From positions 1 to 37,446 of the forward strand of contig CANQSM010000027.1 in assembly GCA_947626525.1 (NCBI GenBank): 37,446 nt of DNA, read 5' to 3'. Shown here in pieces: positions 15,834-25,206 of the stretch. The DNA comes from an uncultured Phocaeicola sp. (GTDB lineage Bacteria > Bacteroidota > Bacteroidia > Bacteroidales > Bacteroidaceae). Both the position numbers and the translations under genes were made by a program. Under the pieces are notes generated by a model, which was given only the letters and a program-made list of their open reading frames with translations, had not been told where the DNA came from and did no database searches. Position 1 is the stretch's first letter; each line of letters begins with the position of its first letter.

Positions 15834-16199
15834 TCAGTCTCCCAATGCTTTCTGTTCGTCGAGCAGCTCTTTGTGCAGTTGCAATGAATTCCAGTGTATG
15901 TTATGTTTGGTGAGGGCCGCCTTAAGCGCCACGTGAAGACGGGCATTCCGAAGCGCGTCCAATACCGTATGGATTTCTTTGGGAAGCAGTTCGCCGAATA
16001 ATATCATTTCATCGTCGAATACGGCTCCGCAAGCAGGAGCCTCTTTTTTAGAGAAACCGTTGAATCCCGCCAGAGCGCCGATTTGTTCCAGATATTCTTC
16101 GGGTTGTATGTGGAGAACACCGATATGTAAGGAGAAACAGACCTTTTCGATCTGTTTCCCTTTCTCATTTTTCAGGTTGTATAATAAAAGCTGTTTCAT
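15834..16199 (-). CDS. DUF3783 family protein
   Basis: A 121-residue soluble protein starting MKQLLLYNLKNEKGKQIEKV. ACGAVFDDEMILFGEL and the C-terminal KAALTKHNIHWNSLQLHKEL agree with the small DUF3783 family, usually 110-130 residues and found next to metG in Bacteroides. No function is known. It lies 15 bp after metG and 61 bp before the flippase and is therefore probably part of the metG transcript rather than of the glycan pathway. Confidence 0.7.
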   Translation of the reverse strand: MKQLLLYNLKNEKGKQIEKVCFSLHIGVLHIQPEEYLEQIGALAGFNGFSKKEAPACGAVFDDEMILFGELLPKEIHTVLDALRNARLHVALKAALTKHNIHWNSLQLHKELLDEQKALGD

Positions 16200-16214
16200 A
16201 CCTGTGTCATGCCT

Positions 16215-18272
16215 TTATTTTACTTCACTTCCCGGCTTCACTTCTTTCAGCAAAGAGGTGACGGCCAAGGTACCGTCGAAGTTCTCCGCACTCAGAATCA
16301 TGCCTTCGCTTACCAGCCCGTTTTTGAATTGACGTGGAGCTAGGTTGGCGATGAACAACACCTGCTTGCCTACCAACTCTTCCGGTTTGTAATGCTGGGC
16401 GATACCGCTTACGATGGTACGGTTCTCCAATCCGTCGGCTATCTTGAACTTCAGCAGCTTTTTCATCTTGGGTACGTTCTCACATTCCAGTACCGTTCCC
16501 ACACGGATGTCCAGTTTCTCGAACTCTTCAAGGGCAATGACCGGTTTGATCGGGTTGGCTTTATATTGGGCCGCTTCGTTGGCTTTCTTGGTTGCCAACA
16601 GTTTGTCTACTTGTGCCTGAATGGTGTCGTCTTCTATCTTCTCAAACAACAGCTCGGCTTTGTTCAACGGATGCCCTTCCGGCAACAGGTCGGTCCGACC
16701 GAGTTGGTTCCAGTCGAAAGAGCTCATGTTCAGCATGTGGCGCAGTTTTTTCGAACTGAACGGCAGAAACGGTTCGAAGGCGATGGCCAGATTGGCCACC
16801 AGCTGCAATGAAATGTTCAAGATGGTGGCTACCCGGCCCATGTCTGTCTTGGCCAGTTTCCAAGGTTCTGTGTCGGCTAAGTATTTGTTGCCGATGCGTG
16901 CCAAGTTCATGGCTTCTTTCTGTGCGTCACGGAATTTGAATACATCCAGTAATTTCTCCACTTCACCTTTTACGTCGGCAAACTCTTTCAGAGTCTCTTT
17001 GTCGTAGTCCATCAGTTCGCCCGAGGCGGGAACTTTGCCATCGAAATATTTTTGGGTAAGTACCAATGCCCGGTTTACGAAGTTTCCGTACACGGCTACC
17101 AGTTCGTTGTTATTGCGTGCTTGGAAATCTTTCCAGGTAAAGTCATTGTCTTTTGTTTCCGGTGCATTGGCTGTCAGCACGTAGCGCAACACGTCCTGTT
17201 TGCCGGGAAAATCGGTCAGATATTCGTGCAACCATACTGCCCAGTTGCGTGAAGTGGAAATCTTGTTCCCTTCCAGGTTCAGGAATTCATTGCTCGGTAC
17301 ATTGTCGGGCAGGATATAGCTTCCTTCCGCTTTCAGCATGGCCGGAAAGACAATGCAGTGGAACACGATGTTGTCTTTTCCGATGAAATGAATCAGACGG
17401 GTTTCAGGGTCTTTCCACCACATTTCCCAGTTGCCTTTCTCGGGATGGGCATCGCAGAGTTCTTTGGTATTGGAGATGTAGCCGATAGGTGCGTCAAACC
17501 ATACATATAGCACTTTTCCTTCGGCTTCTTCTACCGGAACTGGGATTCCCCAGTCGAGATCGCGGCTCACGGCACGGGGTTGCAACCCCATCTCTAACCA
17601 GCTCTTGCATTGTCCGTATACGTTGGGACGCCACTCCTTATGCTCTTCCAATATCCATTTTCTCAGCCATCCTTCATGTTTGTCGAGCGGCAGATACCAG
17701 TGTTTGGTTTCGCGCATCACCGGCTTGCTTCCGCTGATGGCACTCTTCGGATTAATCAGTTCGGTAGGTGAGAGTGAGGTGCCGCATTTCTCACATTGGT
17801 CACCGTAAGCTCCTTCCGCATGGCAATGAGGACACTCGCCTGTGATGTAGCGGTCGGCAAGGAAAGTCTTCGCTTCCTCATCGTAGTACTGTTCGGAGGT
17901 ACGCTCAATGAACTCTCCTTTATCGTAGAGTGTCCGAAAGAAGTCCGAAGCCAGCTTGTGATGGGTGGGTGAGGTGGTACGTGAATAGACATCGAAAGAG
18001 ATACCGAACTCCTCGAATGATTTCTTTATCAGGTTGTGGTAACGGTCCACCACATCTTGTGGCGAGACCCCTTCCTTTTTCGCGAGGATAGTGATGGGCA
18101 CTCCATGTTCATCGGAGCCTCCGATGAACAGTACATCCTCCTTTTTCAGGCGAAGGTAACGGACATAAATGTCTGCCGGAACGTACACTCCGGCCAAGTG
18201 ACCAATATGTACCGGTCCGTTGGCGTATGGTAGCGCGGACGTAACGGTGGTTCTTTTAAATTTCTTTTCCAT
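16215..18272 (-). CDS. metG: Methionyl-tRNA synthetase
   Basis: A 685-residue class I aminoacyl-tRNA synthetase that charges tRNA-Met in the cytoplasm. HIGH is intact at residues 22-25 (ANGPVHIGH). The second signature reads KISTS at 337-341 in place of KMSKS, a form common in this enzyme. One zinc-type pair, CPHC (147-150) and CEKC (160-163), lies in the connective domain. The C-terminal 105 residues ([35 protein letters not shown]) are the EMAP-II-like tRNA-binding domain used for dimerisation in longer MetG proteins. Full length for the family. The DUF3783 gene follows by 15 bp. Confidence 0.97.
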   Translation of the reverse strand: MEKKFKRTTVTSALPYANGPVHIGHLAGVYVPADIYVRYLRLKKEDVLFIGGSDEHGVPITILAKKEGVSPQDVVDRYHNLIKKSFEEFGISFDVYSRTTSPTHHKLASDFFRTLYDKGEFIERTSEQYYDEEAKTFLADRYITGECPHCHAEGAYGDQCEKCGTSLSPTELINPKSAISGSKPVMRETKHWYLPLDKHEGWLRKWILEEHKEWRPNVYGQCKSWLEMGLQPRAVSRDLDWGIPVPVEEAEGKVLYVWFDAPIGYISNTKELCDAHPEKGNWEMWWKDPETRLIHFIGKDNIVFHCIVFPAMLKAEGSYILPDNVPSNEFLNLEGNKISTSRNWAVWLHEYLTDFPGKQDVLRYVLTANAPETKDNDFTWKDFQARNNNELVAVYGNFVNRALVLTQKYFDGKVPASGELMDYDKETLKEFADVKGEVEKLLDVFKFRDAQKEAMNLARIGNKYLADTEPWKLAKTDMGRVATILNISLQLVANLAIAFEPFLPFSSKKLRHMLNMSSFDWNQLGRTDLLPEGHPLNKAELLFEKIEDDTIQAQVDKLLATKKANEAAQYKANPIKPVIALEEFEKLDIRVGTVLECENVPKMKKLLKFKIADGLENRTIVSGIAQHYKPEELVGKQVLFIANLAPRQFKNGLVSEGMILSAENFDGTLAVTSLLKEVKPGSEVK

Positions 18273-18310
18273 GTATAATTGTCTTATTTATTGTTTCTTC
18301 GTTTGCTCGG

Positions 18311-18318
18311 CAAATTTA
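18311..18318 (-). promoter_or_regulatory. Possible metG promoter (-7 element only)
   Basis: TAAATTTG on the minus strand fits TAnnTTTG and lies 39 bp upstream of the metG ATG. No TTTG is seen at the -33 position, so the assignment is weak. Confidence 0.35.
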
Positions 18319-18371
18319 GATATAAATCTCGATTTATAGGGGTGGAGGAATAAGAAAAAAGTCAAAAGGGA

Positions 18372-19910
18372 CTATCCGCCCCAGTTTTCCCGGTCGAGAC
18401 TGCGGTAACCGATAGCTTCGGCTATATGGACGGATTGTATTTTCTCCGAGCCCTCCAGGTCGGCGATGGTACGGGCTACTTTCAGGATGCGGTCGTAGGC
18501 ACGGGCGGAAAGGTTCAGGCGGCTCATGGCCGTTTGCAATAAGGCGAGTCCCTTGCTGTCCGGTTGTCCGTAACGGGCAAGCAGGGCAGAGGTCATTTGT
18601 GCGTTGCAGTGGATGCCCGATATTTCCCGATAGCGCTCTTCCTGTATGGAGCGGGCACGGATGACGCGCTCCCTGATTTGTGAACTGGATTCTCCCGGTT
18701 GCATGGAGGTGAGCTTCTCGAAAGGGACAGGCGTGATTTCCACTTGTATGTCGATGCGGTCGAGTAGCGGACCGGAGATGCGGTTCAGGTAGCGTTGTAC
18801 CTGTCCGGGATTGCAGACACAGGGACGGGTAGGGTGGTTGTAATACCCGCATGGGCATGGGTTCATGGAAGCGATAAGCATGAAACTTGCCGGATAGCGG
18901 ACGGTGTATTTGGCCCTGGAGATGGTGATGTATCGGTCTTCCAAAGGCTGGCGCAACATTTCCAATACGTTTCGACTGAACTCAGGCAGTTCGTCGGCGA
19001 AAAGCACTCCATTGTGGGCCAAGCTGATTTCTCCCGGTTGAGGATTGGCTCCTCCACCTACCAAAGCGATGGAAGAACTGGAATGATGCGGGGTGCGGAA
19101 AGGACGGTGCGCAATCAGGGAAACGTTTGGTTCCAGTTTGCCGGCAACAGAGTGTATCTTGGTTGTCTCTAAGCTCTCGGAAAGGGACAGAGGAGGAAGA
19201 ATGGAAGGTAACCGTTTGGCCATCATAGATTTCCCGCTTCCTGGAGGCCCGATCATGATCAGGTTGTGTCCGCCTGCCGCTGCCACTTCCAAGGCTCGTT
19301 TTACGTTCTCCTGACCTTTTACATCGGCAAAATCGGCTTCGTAGTGCCCCTGTTGTGCCTGAAACTCCTTGCAGGTGTCCACAAGGGTAGGGGTCAGTTC
19401 CCGTTCTCCGTTGAAGAACTCTATCACTTCTTTTATATTCTCGGCACCATAGACAAGGAGATTATTTACTACGGCCGCCTCTTTGGCATTTTGTCGGGGA
19501 AGGATGATTCCTTTGAAACCCTGTTCGCGTGCTTTGATGGCAATGGGCAGGGCCCCTTTGATGGGTTGCAGACTGCCGTCCAGGCTGAGCTCTCCGATGA
19601 TCAGATAATCACTCAGTTTTCGGTCGGATACCACTTTGGAGGCTGCCAGTATGCCGATGGCCAAAGGCAAATCGTAGGAAGAGCCTTCCTTACGGATGTC
19701 CGCAGGAGCCATATTGACAACAATCTGGCTGGTAGGGAATTTGTATCCGTTTACCTGCAAGGCGGACAGGATACGTTCGTGACTCTCTTTTACGGCTGAG
19801 TCCGGCAGGCCGACCAAAAAGAATTTGATGCCTCTGGAACTGTTTACTTCAATGGTGACAAGTGTGGCGTCAATGCCTTGTACGGCTGCGGCAAAAAGTT
19901 TTACGAGCAT
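18372..19910 (-). CDS. comM: YifB/ComM family Mg-chelatase-like AAA+ ATPase
   Basis: A 512-residue protein with the full YifB layout: an N-terminal ChlI-like domain (MLVKLFAAAVQGIDATLV, VGLPDSAVKES), a Walker A GPPGSGKS at residues 221-228, Walker B GVLFADELPEF at 301-311, the family signature MNPCPCG at 349-355, an arginine-rich sensor region (DRIDIQVEI) and a C-terminal helical Mg_chelatase_C domain. In naturally competent bacteria ComM is a helicase that extends branch migration during integration of incoming DNA. In Bacteroides the role is not established. The gene starts 3 bp after the stop of the thioredoxin-fold lipoprotein gene, so the two are likely co-transcribed. Confidence 0.93.
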   Translation of the reverse strand: MLVKLFAAAVQGIDATLVTIEVNSSRGIKFFLVGLPDSAVKESHERILSALQVNGYKFPTSQIVVNMAPADIRKEGSSYDLPLAIGILAASKVVSDRKLSDYLIIGELSLDGSLQPIKGALPIAIKAREQGFKGIILPRQNAKEAAVVNNLLVYGAENIKEVIEFFNGERELTPTLVDTCKEFQAQQGHYEADFADVKGQENVKRALEVAAAGGHNLIMIGPPGSGKSMMAKRLPSILPPLSLSESLETTKIHSVAGKLEPNVSLIAHRPFRTPHHSSSSIALVGGGANPQPGEISLAHNGVLFADELPEFSRNVLEMLRQPLEDRYITISRAKYTVRYPASFMLIASMNPCPCGYYNHPTRPCVCNPGQVQRYLNRISGPLLDRIDIQVEITPVPFEKLTSMQPGESSSQIRERVIRARSIQEERYREISGIHCNAQMTSALLARYGQPDSKGLALLQTAMSRLNLSARAYDRILKVARTIADLEGSEKIQSVHIAEAIGYRSLDRENWGG

Positions 19911-19913
19911 GGT

Positions 19914-20972
19914 CTATCTCCTTTTTAGTTTGCTCTTCCGTTCTTTTTCCTGTTTCAGGAGTGCTTCAATGCGGTGGGTCAGTTCCCGGATATCGGCAGA
20001 TTTGGTCACAATCTTGCGTTGGGGAGTCAGAACAACCACCGTAGGCAGTTTCTCAATTCCGAACTGTTTGACGACGGGGCTTTCCCATCCTTCTCCATCG
20101 CAAGCGTGCTCTCCGCTGAGAGTGTCGTTTCTGATGGTGTCTTGCCATCTTTTCTTATCCATGTCCAAAGCAAAGTAGACAAATTCGATATCCTCCTTTT
20201 TCAGTTTCTTCCGCAATGCTTTCAGTCCTTCCTGCATTTTCAGACTGGGTTCGTTCCAAGTGGCCCAGAAAGAGAAGACGAGTGCTTTATCCCTGAAATG
20301 ATAGGAGGTCAGGTTCTCCCCTTTCAGGTTTTTTATTCTGAAACTGGAGACGTATCGGCCTGTGTCTGCTTTGAGGGCATCATCGAGTTTCTTTTGCAGA
20401 GACAGAATAAGAGGGTGGTCGTGTAACATGCCACTCATGCTTTCTATGAGGCCGTTCATGCGTTTTAAGTCTGGCTGGGGAGTCTGCACGAAATAGTTGT
20501 CGAGCAGGTATACGCTGACTTGTGAGAACGGGTGACTACGTATGAACGAGTCGGCTTCGGCCAGCAGACTGACAGAATCCCGAATATTTCGTATCCGCAT
20601 TTTAAATTGATTCAGCTCTTCATTGGCCTCTCCGCCTGTGATGCGGATGGAATCGGGCTGTAAGGCATCTCCTTCGATGGTAATTTTCAGCCCTTTGTCC
20701 ACAAAAAGAGGCAATGTCTCTCCTTGGTTAAAGAGGAGGGTAAGGGGAAGAAGTGTGTCCGTTTCCGCTTTGTATGTGAATTTTTCTTTTTCCAACCGTA
20801 TCGTATCTATTCGGTCGAACGGTTTTTGGGTTCCGAGCAAATACAGTTCTTTTCCGGTTACATTTTTCAGGTTCCCTTCCAAAGTGAATACCTTGGTGGA
20901 ACGCTGACAGCTGCCTGCCATAAAAAGAAACAGGCATAAAAGAGGTATGAAGCCTTTGGTGTAGCGTATCAT
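19914..20972 (-). CDS. Thioredoxin-fold lipoprotein with DUF4369-like N-terminus, lacking CxxC
   Basis: The start at 20972 gives 352 residues and a proper SpII leader (MIRYTKGFIPLLCLFLFMAG, Cys at about 21). An upstream in-frame start adds 17 charged residues and is rejected. The N-terminal half (FTLEGNLKNVTGKELYLLG, GEANEELNQF) is the DUF4369 domain that precedes TlpA-like domains in Bacteroidetes. The C-terminal domain has FRDKALVFSFWATWNEPSLK where redox-active members have W-C-x-x-C; both cysteines are replaced (Asn and Ser). Cis-Pro in KLPTVVVLTP is kept. So the fold is preserved but disulfide exchange is unlikely. It probably acts in the periplasm as a binding or chaperone-like protein. 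comM follows by 3 bp. Confidence 0.85.
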   Translation of the reverse strand: MIRYTKGFIPLLCLFLFMAGSCQRSTKVFTLEGNLKNVTGKELYLLGTQKPFDRIDTIRLEKEKFTYKAETDTLLPLTLLFNQGETLPLFVDKGLKITIEGDALQPDSIRITGGEANEELNQFKMRIRNIRDSVSLLAEADSFIRSHPFSQVSVYLLDNYFVQTPQPDLKRMNGLIESMSGMLHDHPLILSLQKKLDDALKADTGRYVSSFRIKNLKGENLTSYHFRDKALVFSFWATWNEPSLKMQEGLKALRKKLKKEDIEFVYFALDMDKKRWQDTIRNDTLSGEHACDGEGWESPVVKQFGIEKLPTVVVLTPQRKIVTKSADIRELTHRIEALLKQEKERKSKLKRR

Positions 20973-21085
20973 GTTTGGGTTAATTCTTTGGTTATTCGGC
21001 AAAGATAGGCAGGCACTTGTCACCCCGGTTTCGGATGATTATAGGATTTCAGGCTGTCCGTTGTTGCCTATTTTCACTTATGGGG

Positions 21086-21115
21086 CAAAGATACGCACAT
21101 AAATCTACTTTCCAA
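21086..21115 (-). promoter_or_regulatory. Promoter of the thioredoxin-fold lipoprotein gene
   Basis: On the minus strand TTGG (21112-21115), 18 bp, then TATCTTTG (21086-21093), a full -7 match and a near -33 match. A second TATCTTTG lies at 21000-21007, closer to the ATG at 20972, without a clear -33. Either could drive the lipoprotein-comM transcript. Confidence 0.55.
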
Positions 21116-21238
21116 TATATTTGAGTAAGTTTTTATCTTTCCTGTAAACGATGAACTCAAGAACATTGCACAGGTGGAGCATTCAAGACACAGGTCGTCC
21201 GACAACTTCATTGTCAACTAATTGGGGGTATAACTATG

Positions 21239-21483
21239 GTTGCTTCCTTTTTTTCTGCATGGGGATGGCAGTACCTGCCAACCTATATGAATCGCCCATG
21301 TTATGGATGTGTTTTATCTGTTTCTTGCATCTCCGTTTACCGTCCAGCGAACGCTGGACGGTCCATGCAGATAGGTGCATCGGCTTTCGCAGCTATCTAA
21401 CTTCACCGTCCAGCGGACTGTTGGACGGTGAACGGTGCTTACTTGTTATTGCTATGTAACCATCTTCCCTGTGTCTTTAATAT
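21239..21483 (+). repeat. Dispersed three-hairpin repeat, copy 2
   Basis: Same element as 580-800 (reverse orientation) and 37257 to the end (same orientation). The core is 21335-21433. The first stem reads ACCGTCCAGCG, AA, CGCTGGACGGT: its centre differs from the other copies (AA instead of GC) but the stem remains perfect, so the pairing is kept while sequence changes. The second stem (TTCACCGTCCAGC, GGACT, GTTGGACGGTGAA) matches copy 1. Flanking homology includes CAACCTATATGAATCGCC before and CCATCTTC after the core. Confidence 0.85.
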
Positions 21484-21828
21484 ACTTGCTTTGGATTTGA
21501 GTATGCCGTTGTTAATCCACTGTACAACGGTGCTTTGACAATTTTATCGTGGACATACTGGGGGCATTGCTGCTTATTGTATGTTTCCCAAAAAGCCAAG
21601 TATCAATGTACTACGTACTTGTGGACACACAACTTGCATTATTCTGAATTCATCGATTCACATTAAATAAAAGCTTTTGCAAGGAGAAATATTTTTTTTC
21701 TTTACAGTTAAGTGATATAACGATGTACTGAAGTCCAGTTTGGTAAGCTTTATTCTTTGGGTTGGATACGCCACTCTTAAATAATAAGAGAGGATAAATG
21801 TGAAAGAGGGGTATCAATTGTGTTTTTA
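21484..21828. other. AT-rich intergenic DNA, no gene seen
   Basis: Between the repeat and the hairpin at 21829 I see no plausible gene, tRNA or consensus promoter. A run of T near 21691 and scattered A/T tracts are the only features. Sequence before copy 2 (21116-21238) is also without a recognisable feature. Confidence 0.5.
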
Positions 21829-21876
21829 TATATGCTATTGCTCTACGGGATTTACACCGTAAAGCAATAGCATATA
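21829..21876. terminator. Strong hairpin between the TPR gene and the intergenic region
   Basis: Arms 21829-21842 (TATATGCTATTGCT) and 21863-21876 are perfectly complementary, with a further TACGG/CCGTA pair inside after one mismatch. It begins 10 bp past the stop of the leftward gene at 21886. Neither side carries a clear T-run in the transcribed direction, so it may stabilise the 3' end as much as terminate. Confidence 0.55.
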
Positions 21877-21885
21877 GTTATCTGT

Positions 21886-23589
21886 TTATTTAAGAAGGTC
21901 TATGAAGCTGGAGTTGGTTGCATATTTGGCAAACTCCAAGTCTGTCGCAGCTTTCTTTGCGATAGACGGGTCTTTGGCGATGGCGCTCTTCAAGTTGCTG
22001 ATTATCATGTTAGCGTTATTGGTGCGCGCACCGATAATCGCATTCAGGTAATCCGTGTAGGCATCAGCATTCTTCACACTGCTCAGCGTGTTCTTGGCTT
22101 TGTTATAGTCTTTCGTCAGAATCTGAGCCAACGCAGCGCTGTTTGTCTTGGTATCGCCGAATGCATTGGCAGCTCTTTCGTACTGGCCGTTTGCGATGTA
22201 GAAGTTACCGAGAGCCTCGTTCAGCGTCTTGGCACCGGAACCTTTTGCCAGATAAGTCTCGGCGGTAGCCTTGTCACCTTTAATCAGTGAGATGAGACCT
22301 AAGTTTGTATTCGCCTCCGCTGATGACGGGCTGAGTTGAAGCGCTTTCTTGAAATAAGATTCGGCAGCATTCATGTCGCCTGCCTGATAAGCCAGTTCGC
22401 CCAAATTGTTGTAAGCACGGTAATCGTTGGGGAACAACTGGGTTGTCTTATTGTACATGGCTTCTTTGTCGGCAGCTTTTTCTACTAGGGTAGCACCGTA
22501 AAGAAGTTCTTCGTTGTTCAGTGATTTCGCGTCGCTTGAGAACGCTTCCAGAATTTCGTCGTCGGAACGTCCTATCAGCTGATAGTTCAGCGTAAGGCGT
22601 GCACGGCGCAGCTGCGGAAGAATCTCATCAGCCAAATCTTTGTAAACAGAAGAGATGTTCTTGATTTCAGTCTCCCTTTGCTCCGGATCTTGATACATGG
22701 AAAGAACACGAAGGATAAGGTCTTTATCCTGTATGTTCGATTTAGATACCAGTTCTTGGAAACCTTCCCAGTCTTGTGCCGTATACTTAGAGTCTACGTT
22801 TGTTTCGATTTTCTCCTTTTTTAATTGTTTGTTTACATAGTTGGTCGCGTTTTTCTCACGCTGTTCGGCCAGTTTGTCGTTCAGGTCGTAGCCACCGTCA
22901 GGAGAAGCGTAAGCGCTTACTTCGATATTTTCCATCAATTTTCCTTTCTGGTCGGCATTCACCTCTTTCACCATGGCGTTGAACTCTTTGATGATGTCGG
23001 AGTTCAGTTCTTTGGCACGGAGATCTGCCTGTTGGATAAGGAACATGATGTTGGCATGCTTAGCCTGTTTGATGACATGCTGGAAAGCGTCTTCGGCATT
23101 GGCTAGGTTAGCGTTCGTCAATGTGTTCTTTACCAATTCGGAGGTGGCAATGACACCATCAGCCACTTTCACGGCAGGGATACTTATCGTCTTCTTTCCC
23201 ACTTGCGCGTTGAATTCGAGATATAATTCCGATTTGGCCATTTCCGGAACATAATCGAAAGAGTTTTTCATGGTGTAGTTGCCACCGGTTTTGTAGTAGA
23301 TGGTCTGGTTGTTGCCTTCCACTTTCTCTCCTTGGAATGTCATGGGCTGTCCTTTGGCTTCTCCGCCATTCCATTTCAATACCGGAGTCACGGTGACTAC
23401 TGCTTTTTTCTTGAGATACTTTTCAGGGAACTTTCCGTTAATGGTAACGGGAACTTTACCGCCAACAGCTTCCAAAACCTGAGGAGTTGTTGTGAAGTAA
23501 TCCGATGACAATTCACCCATCTTGCTGCTGCAAGATGCGAATACAAACATAACTGCCATAAGTGATGGCCAATACAATTTTCTAATCAT
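21886..23589 (-). CDS. OmpA-like/TPR lipoprotein
   Basis: With the ATG at 23589 this is a 567-residue lipoprotein: MIRKLYWPSLMAVMFVFAS then Cys20. Seventeen residues upstream in the longer frame lack leader character. Residues about 25-150 are strand-rich. The middle has an OmpA-like segment (ENIEVSAYASPDGGYDLND, LAEQREKNATNYV), with the ASPDG and R-x-x-N pattern of peptidoglycan-binding OmpA domains. The C-terminal third has TPR units (RAYNNLGELAYQAGDMNAAE, SYFKKALQLSPSSAEANTNL) and ends in a helical tail. Likely role: anchoring or scaffolding at the inner face of the outer membrane. It lies beside xerD with 148 bp between, and its own promoter. Confidence 0.85.
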   Translation of the reverse strand: MIRKLYWPSLMAVMFVFASCSSKMGELSSDYFTTTPQVLEAVGGKVPVTINGKFPEKYLKKKAVVTVTPVLKWNGGEAKGQPMTFQGEKVEGNNQTIYYKTGGNYTMKNSFDYVPEMAKSELYLEFNAQVGKKTISIPAVKVADGVIATSELVKNTLTNANLANAEDAFQHVIKQAKHANIMFLIQQADLRAKELNSDIIKEFNAMVKEVNADQKGKLMENIEVSAYASPDGGYDLNDKLAEQREKNATNYVNKQLKKEKIETNVDSKYTAQDWEGFQELVSKSNIQDKDLILRVLSMYQDPEQRETEIKNISSVYKDLADEILPQLRRARLTLNYQLIGRSDDEILEAFSSDAKSLNNEELLYGATLVEKAADKEAMYNKTTQLFPNDYRAYNNLGELAYQAGDMNAAESYFKKALQLSPSSAEANTNLGLISLIKGDKATAETYLAKGSGAKTLNEALGNFYIANGQYERAANAFGDTKTNSAALAQILTKDYNKAKNTLSSVKNADAYTDYLNAIIGARTNNANMIISNLKSAIAKDPSIAKKAATDLEFAKYATNSSFIDLLK

Positions 23590-23647
23590 GTCATTAAGTG
23601 TTATATGTTTTATAATTTTATAAATGTACTTCAAGCTCAAGATTCTG

Positions 23648-23655
23648 CAAAGATA
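23648..23655 (-). promoter_or_regulatory. Promoter (-7 element) of the TPR lipoprotein gene
   Basis: TATCTTTG on the minus strand fits the -7 consensus and lies 58 bp upstream of the ATG at 23589. The -33 region has only a partial match (TGTTTA). Confidence 0.55.
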
Positions 23656-23737
23656 GAAATTCTGTGCACATGATAAACAGCTTAAAGAGAATTTTTTAAT
23701 ATTTAAGACTCTTTCCCCTTTTACATCTTTACGTTGA

Positions 23738-24703
23738 TTATTTGTCGAAGGAAGTCTGTTGCTGTTTCTCCCGATATCGGATATTCCGCGGGTGGTGTTC
23801 GATGATTTCGCTGCGCAACCTGTTGCGGTCGATATGGGTATAGATTTCGGTGGTGGTAATGCTCTCGTGTCCCAACATGCATTGTATGGCTCGCAGGTTG
23901 GCGCCTCCTTCCAACAGGTGAGTGGCGAAAGAGTGGCGGAACGTATGCGGACTGACCGTCTTGTGGATACCTGCCAAGGCCGTTTGCTCCTTGATGATGT
24001 GGAAGACCATGATGCGCGAAAGGTGAGTGCGGCGGCGGAAGCTCAGGAATACAAAGTCCTCGTGGCCGGGCTTGGGCGTGAGGAGGTTCCTCTCTTCGAA
24101 ATAGCGTTCCAATTCATTGATGGCGCAGGATGAGATAGGTACTAAACGCTGTTTGTTTCCCTTTCCCTCTACCTTGATGAAGCCCTCTTGCAAATAGAGG
24201 TCGGAGAGTTTCAGATTGCAAAGCTCCGATACCCGTAATCCGCAGCTATATAGTACTTCCAGCATGGCTCGATTGCGCTGTCCCTCCTGCTGGCTCAAGT
24301 CGATGGTGGAGAGAATGGCGTCTATCTCTTCAACGGTCAGGACATCGGGTATCTTGAAACCTATTTTGGGTGATTCGAGCAATTCGGTCGGATCGGTTTG
24401 AATATAATCCTCCAGTATGAGATATTTATAGAAAGAGCGGATGCCGGACAGAATGCGTGCTTGGGAACGGGGATGAATACCGATATCGTGCAGTCCGGAA
24501 GCGAAATGGTGCAAATCGTCTGGTGTCACCTCCAGCAGGTCAATGTTTTCGAGCGTTATGTATGCGTTCAATTTGTCTAAATCGGTCATGTAAGCATCGA
24601 TCGTGTTGTCGGATAACGATTTTTCCAGCTTTAAATACTGCTTGTATTTCCGAAAGATCGTATTGTTTTTATCCTTGTTGGCTCTTTTTTCGTTAAGTTC
24701 CAT
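23738..24703 (-). CDS. xerD: Tyrosine recombinase XerD
   Basis: A 321-residue tyrosine recombinase with all catalytic residues in place: Arg157 (CGLRVSEL), Lys181, His253 and Arg256 (SPHTFRHSFATHLLEGGANL), His279 (LGHES) and Tyr288 (EIYTHI). The N-terminal SAM-like core-binding domain (YKQYLKLEKSLSDNTIDAYM) is present. XerD with a partner resolves chromosome dimers at dif. Its setting, opposite aroQ and next to pyk and rbfA, is that of the conserved housekeeping gene, not of an invertase tied to a switch. Whether it also acts on the inverted repeats at 139/5086 or 36740/37034 cannot be told from sequence. Confidence 0.92.
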   Translation of the reverse strand: MELNEKRANKDKNNTIFRKYKQYLKLEKSLSDNTIDAYMTDLDKLNAYITLENIDLLEVTPDDLHHFASGLHDIGIHPRSQARILSGIRSFYKYLILEDYIQTDPTELLESPKIGFKIPDVLTVEEIDAILSTIDLSQQEGQRNRAMLEVLYSCGLRVSELCNLKLSDLYLQEGFIKVEGKGNKQRLVPISSCAINELERYFEERNLLTPKPGHEDFVFLSFRRRTHLSRIMVFHIIKEQTALAGIHKTVSPHTFRHSFATHLLEGGANLRAIQCMLGHESITTTEIYTHIDRNRLRSEIIEHHPRNIRYREKQQQTSFDK

Positions 24704-24713
24704 TCTTTTTTTC

Positions 24714-24744
24714 TACCTTTGTACCCAAATTCTTTACAAAGATA
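24714..24744. promoter_or_regulatory. Abutting divergent promoters of xerD and aroQ
   Basis: TACCTTTG (24714-24721, plus) points at aroQ, and TATCTTTG (24737-24744, minus) points at xerD. Each predicted start (about 24728 and 24730) falls between the two elements, so polymerase footprints overlap and initiation in the two directions should compete. -33 elements are weak on both sides. Confidence 0.6.
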
Positions 24745-24768
24745 CGATAAACATTCAAAAGAACGCGT

Positions 24769-25206
24769 ATGATGAGAATACAAATTATAAATGGCCCTAA
24801 TATTAATCTGTTGGGCAAGCGTGAACCTTCTATTTACGGTGCTGTTTCATTTGAAGATTATCTGGTTACTTTACGGAATATGTACCCTCAGGTGGAGATT
24901 ACTTATTTCCAGTCTAATGTGGAAGGTGAGATGATTGATAAACTGCATGAAATCGGATTCGATTATGACGGGATTGTATTGAATGCCGGCGCATATACCC
25001 ACACCTCCATCGCTTTGCAGGATGCCTTGCGCGCCATTCCGGCTCCGGTGGTAGAAGTACACATTTCCAATGTGCACAAGCGGGAGGAGTTCCGTCATAA
25101 ATCGATGATTTCGTGCGCATGCCTTGGTGTGATTTGCGGGTTTGGACTGAATTCCTACCGGTTAGGGATAGAGGCCCTTTTGGATCATCATAAAGGAGAG
25201 AGATAA
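24769..25206 (+). CDS. aroQ: 3-dehydroquinate dehydratase, type II
   Basis: A 145-residue type II dehydroquinase (shikimate pathway, third step: dehydroquinate to dehydroshikimate). NGPNINLLGKREPSIYG carries the flexible catalytic loop with Arg and Tyr24, QSNVEGEMID is conserved, and NAGAYTHTSIALQDAL and EVHISNVHKREEFRHKS carry the substrate-binding Asn and His residues. Two ATG codons in tandem are possible starts; the second (24772, MRIQ) matches the family better. It is divergent from xerD and 109 bp ahead of pyk. Confidence 0.96.
   Translation: MMRIQIINGPNINLLGKREPSIYGAVSFEDYLVTLRNMYPQVEITYFQSNVEGEMIDKLHEIGFDYDGIVLNAGAYTHTSIALQDALRAIPAPVVEVHISNVHKREEFRHKSMISCACLGVICGFGLNSYRLGIEALLDHHKGER

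Noticed and set aside
23738-24703. XerD as the dedicated invertase of the 55-bp repeats
   Set aside because: It lies 18 kb away in a conserved housekeeping setting, and nothing in the sequence ties it to those sites. Kept only as an open possibility.
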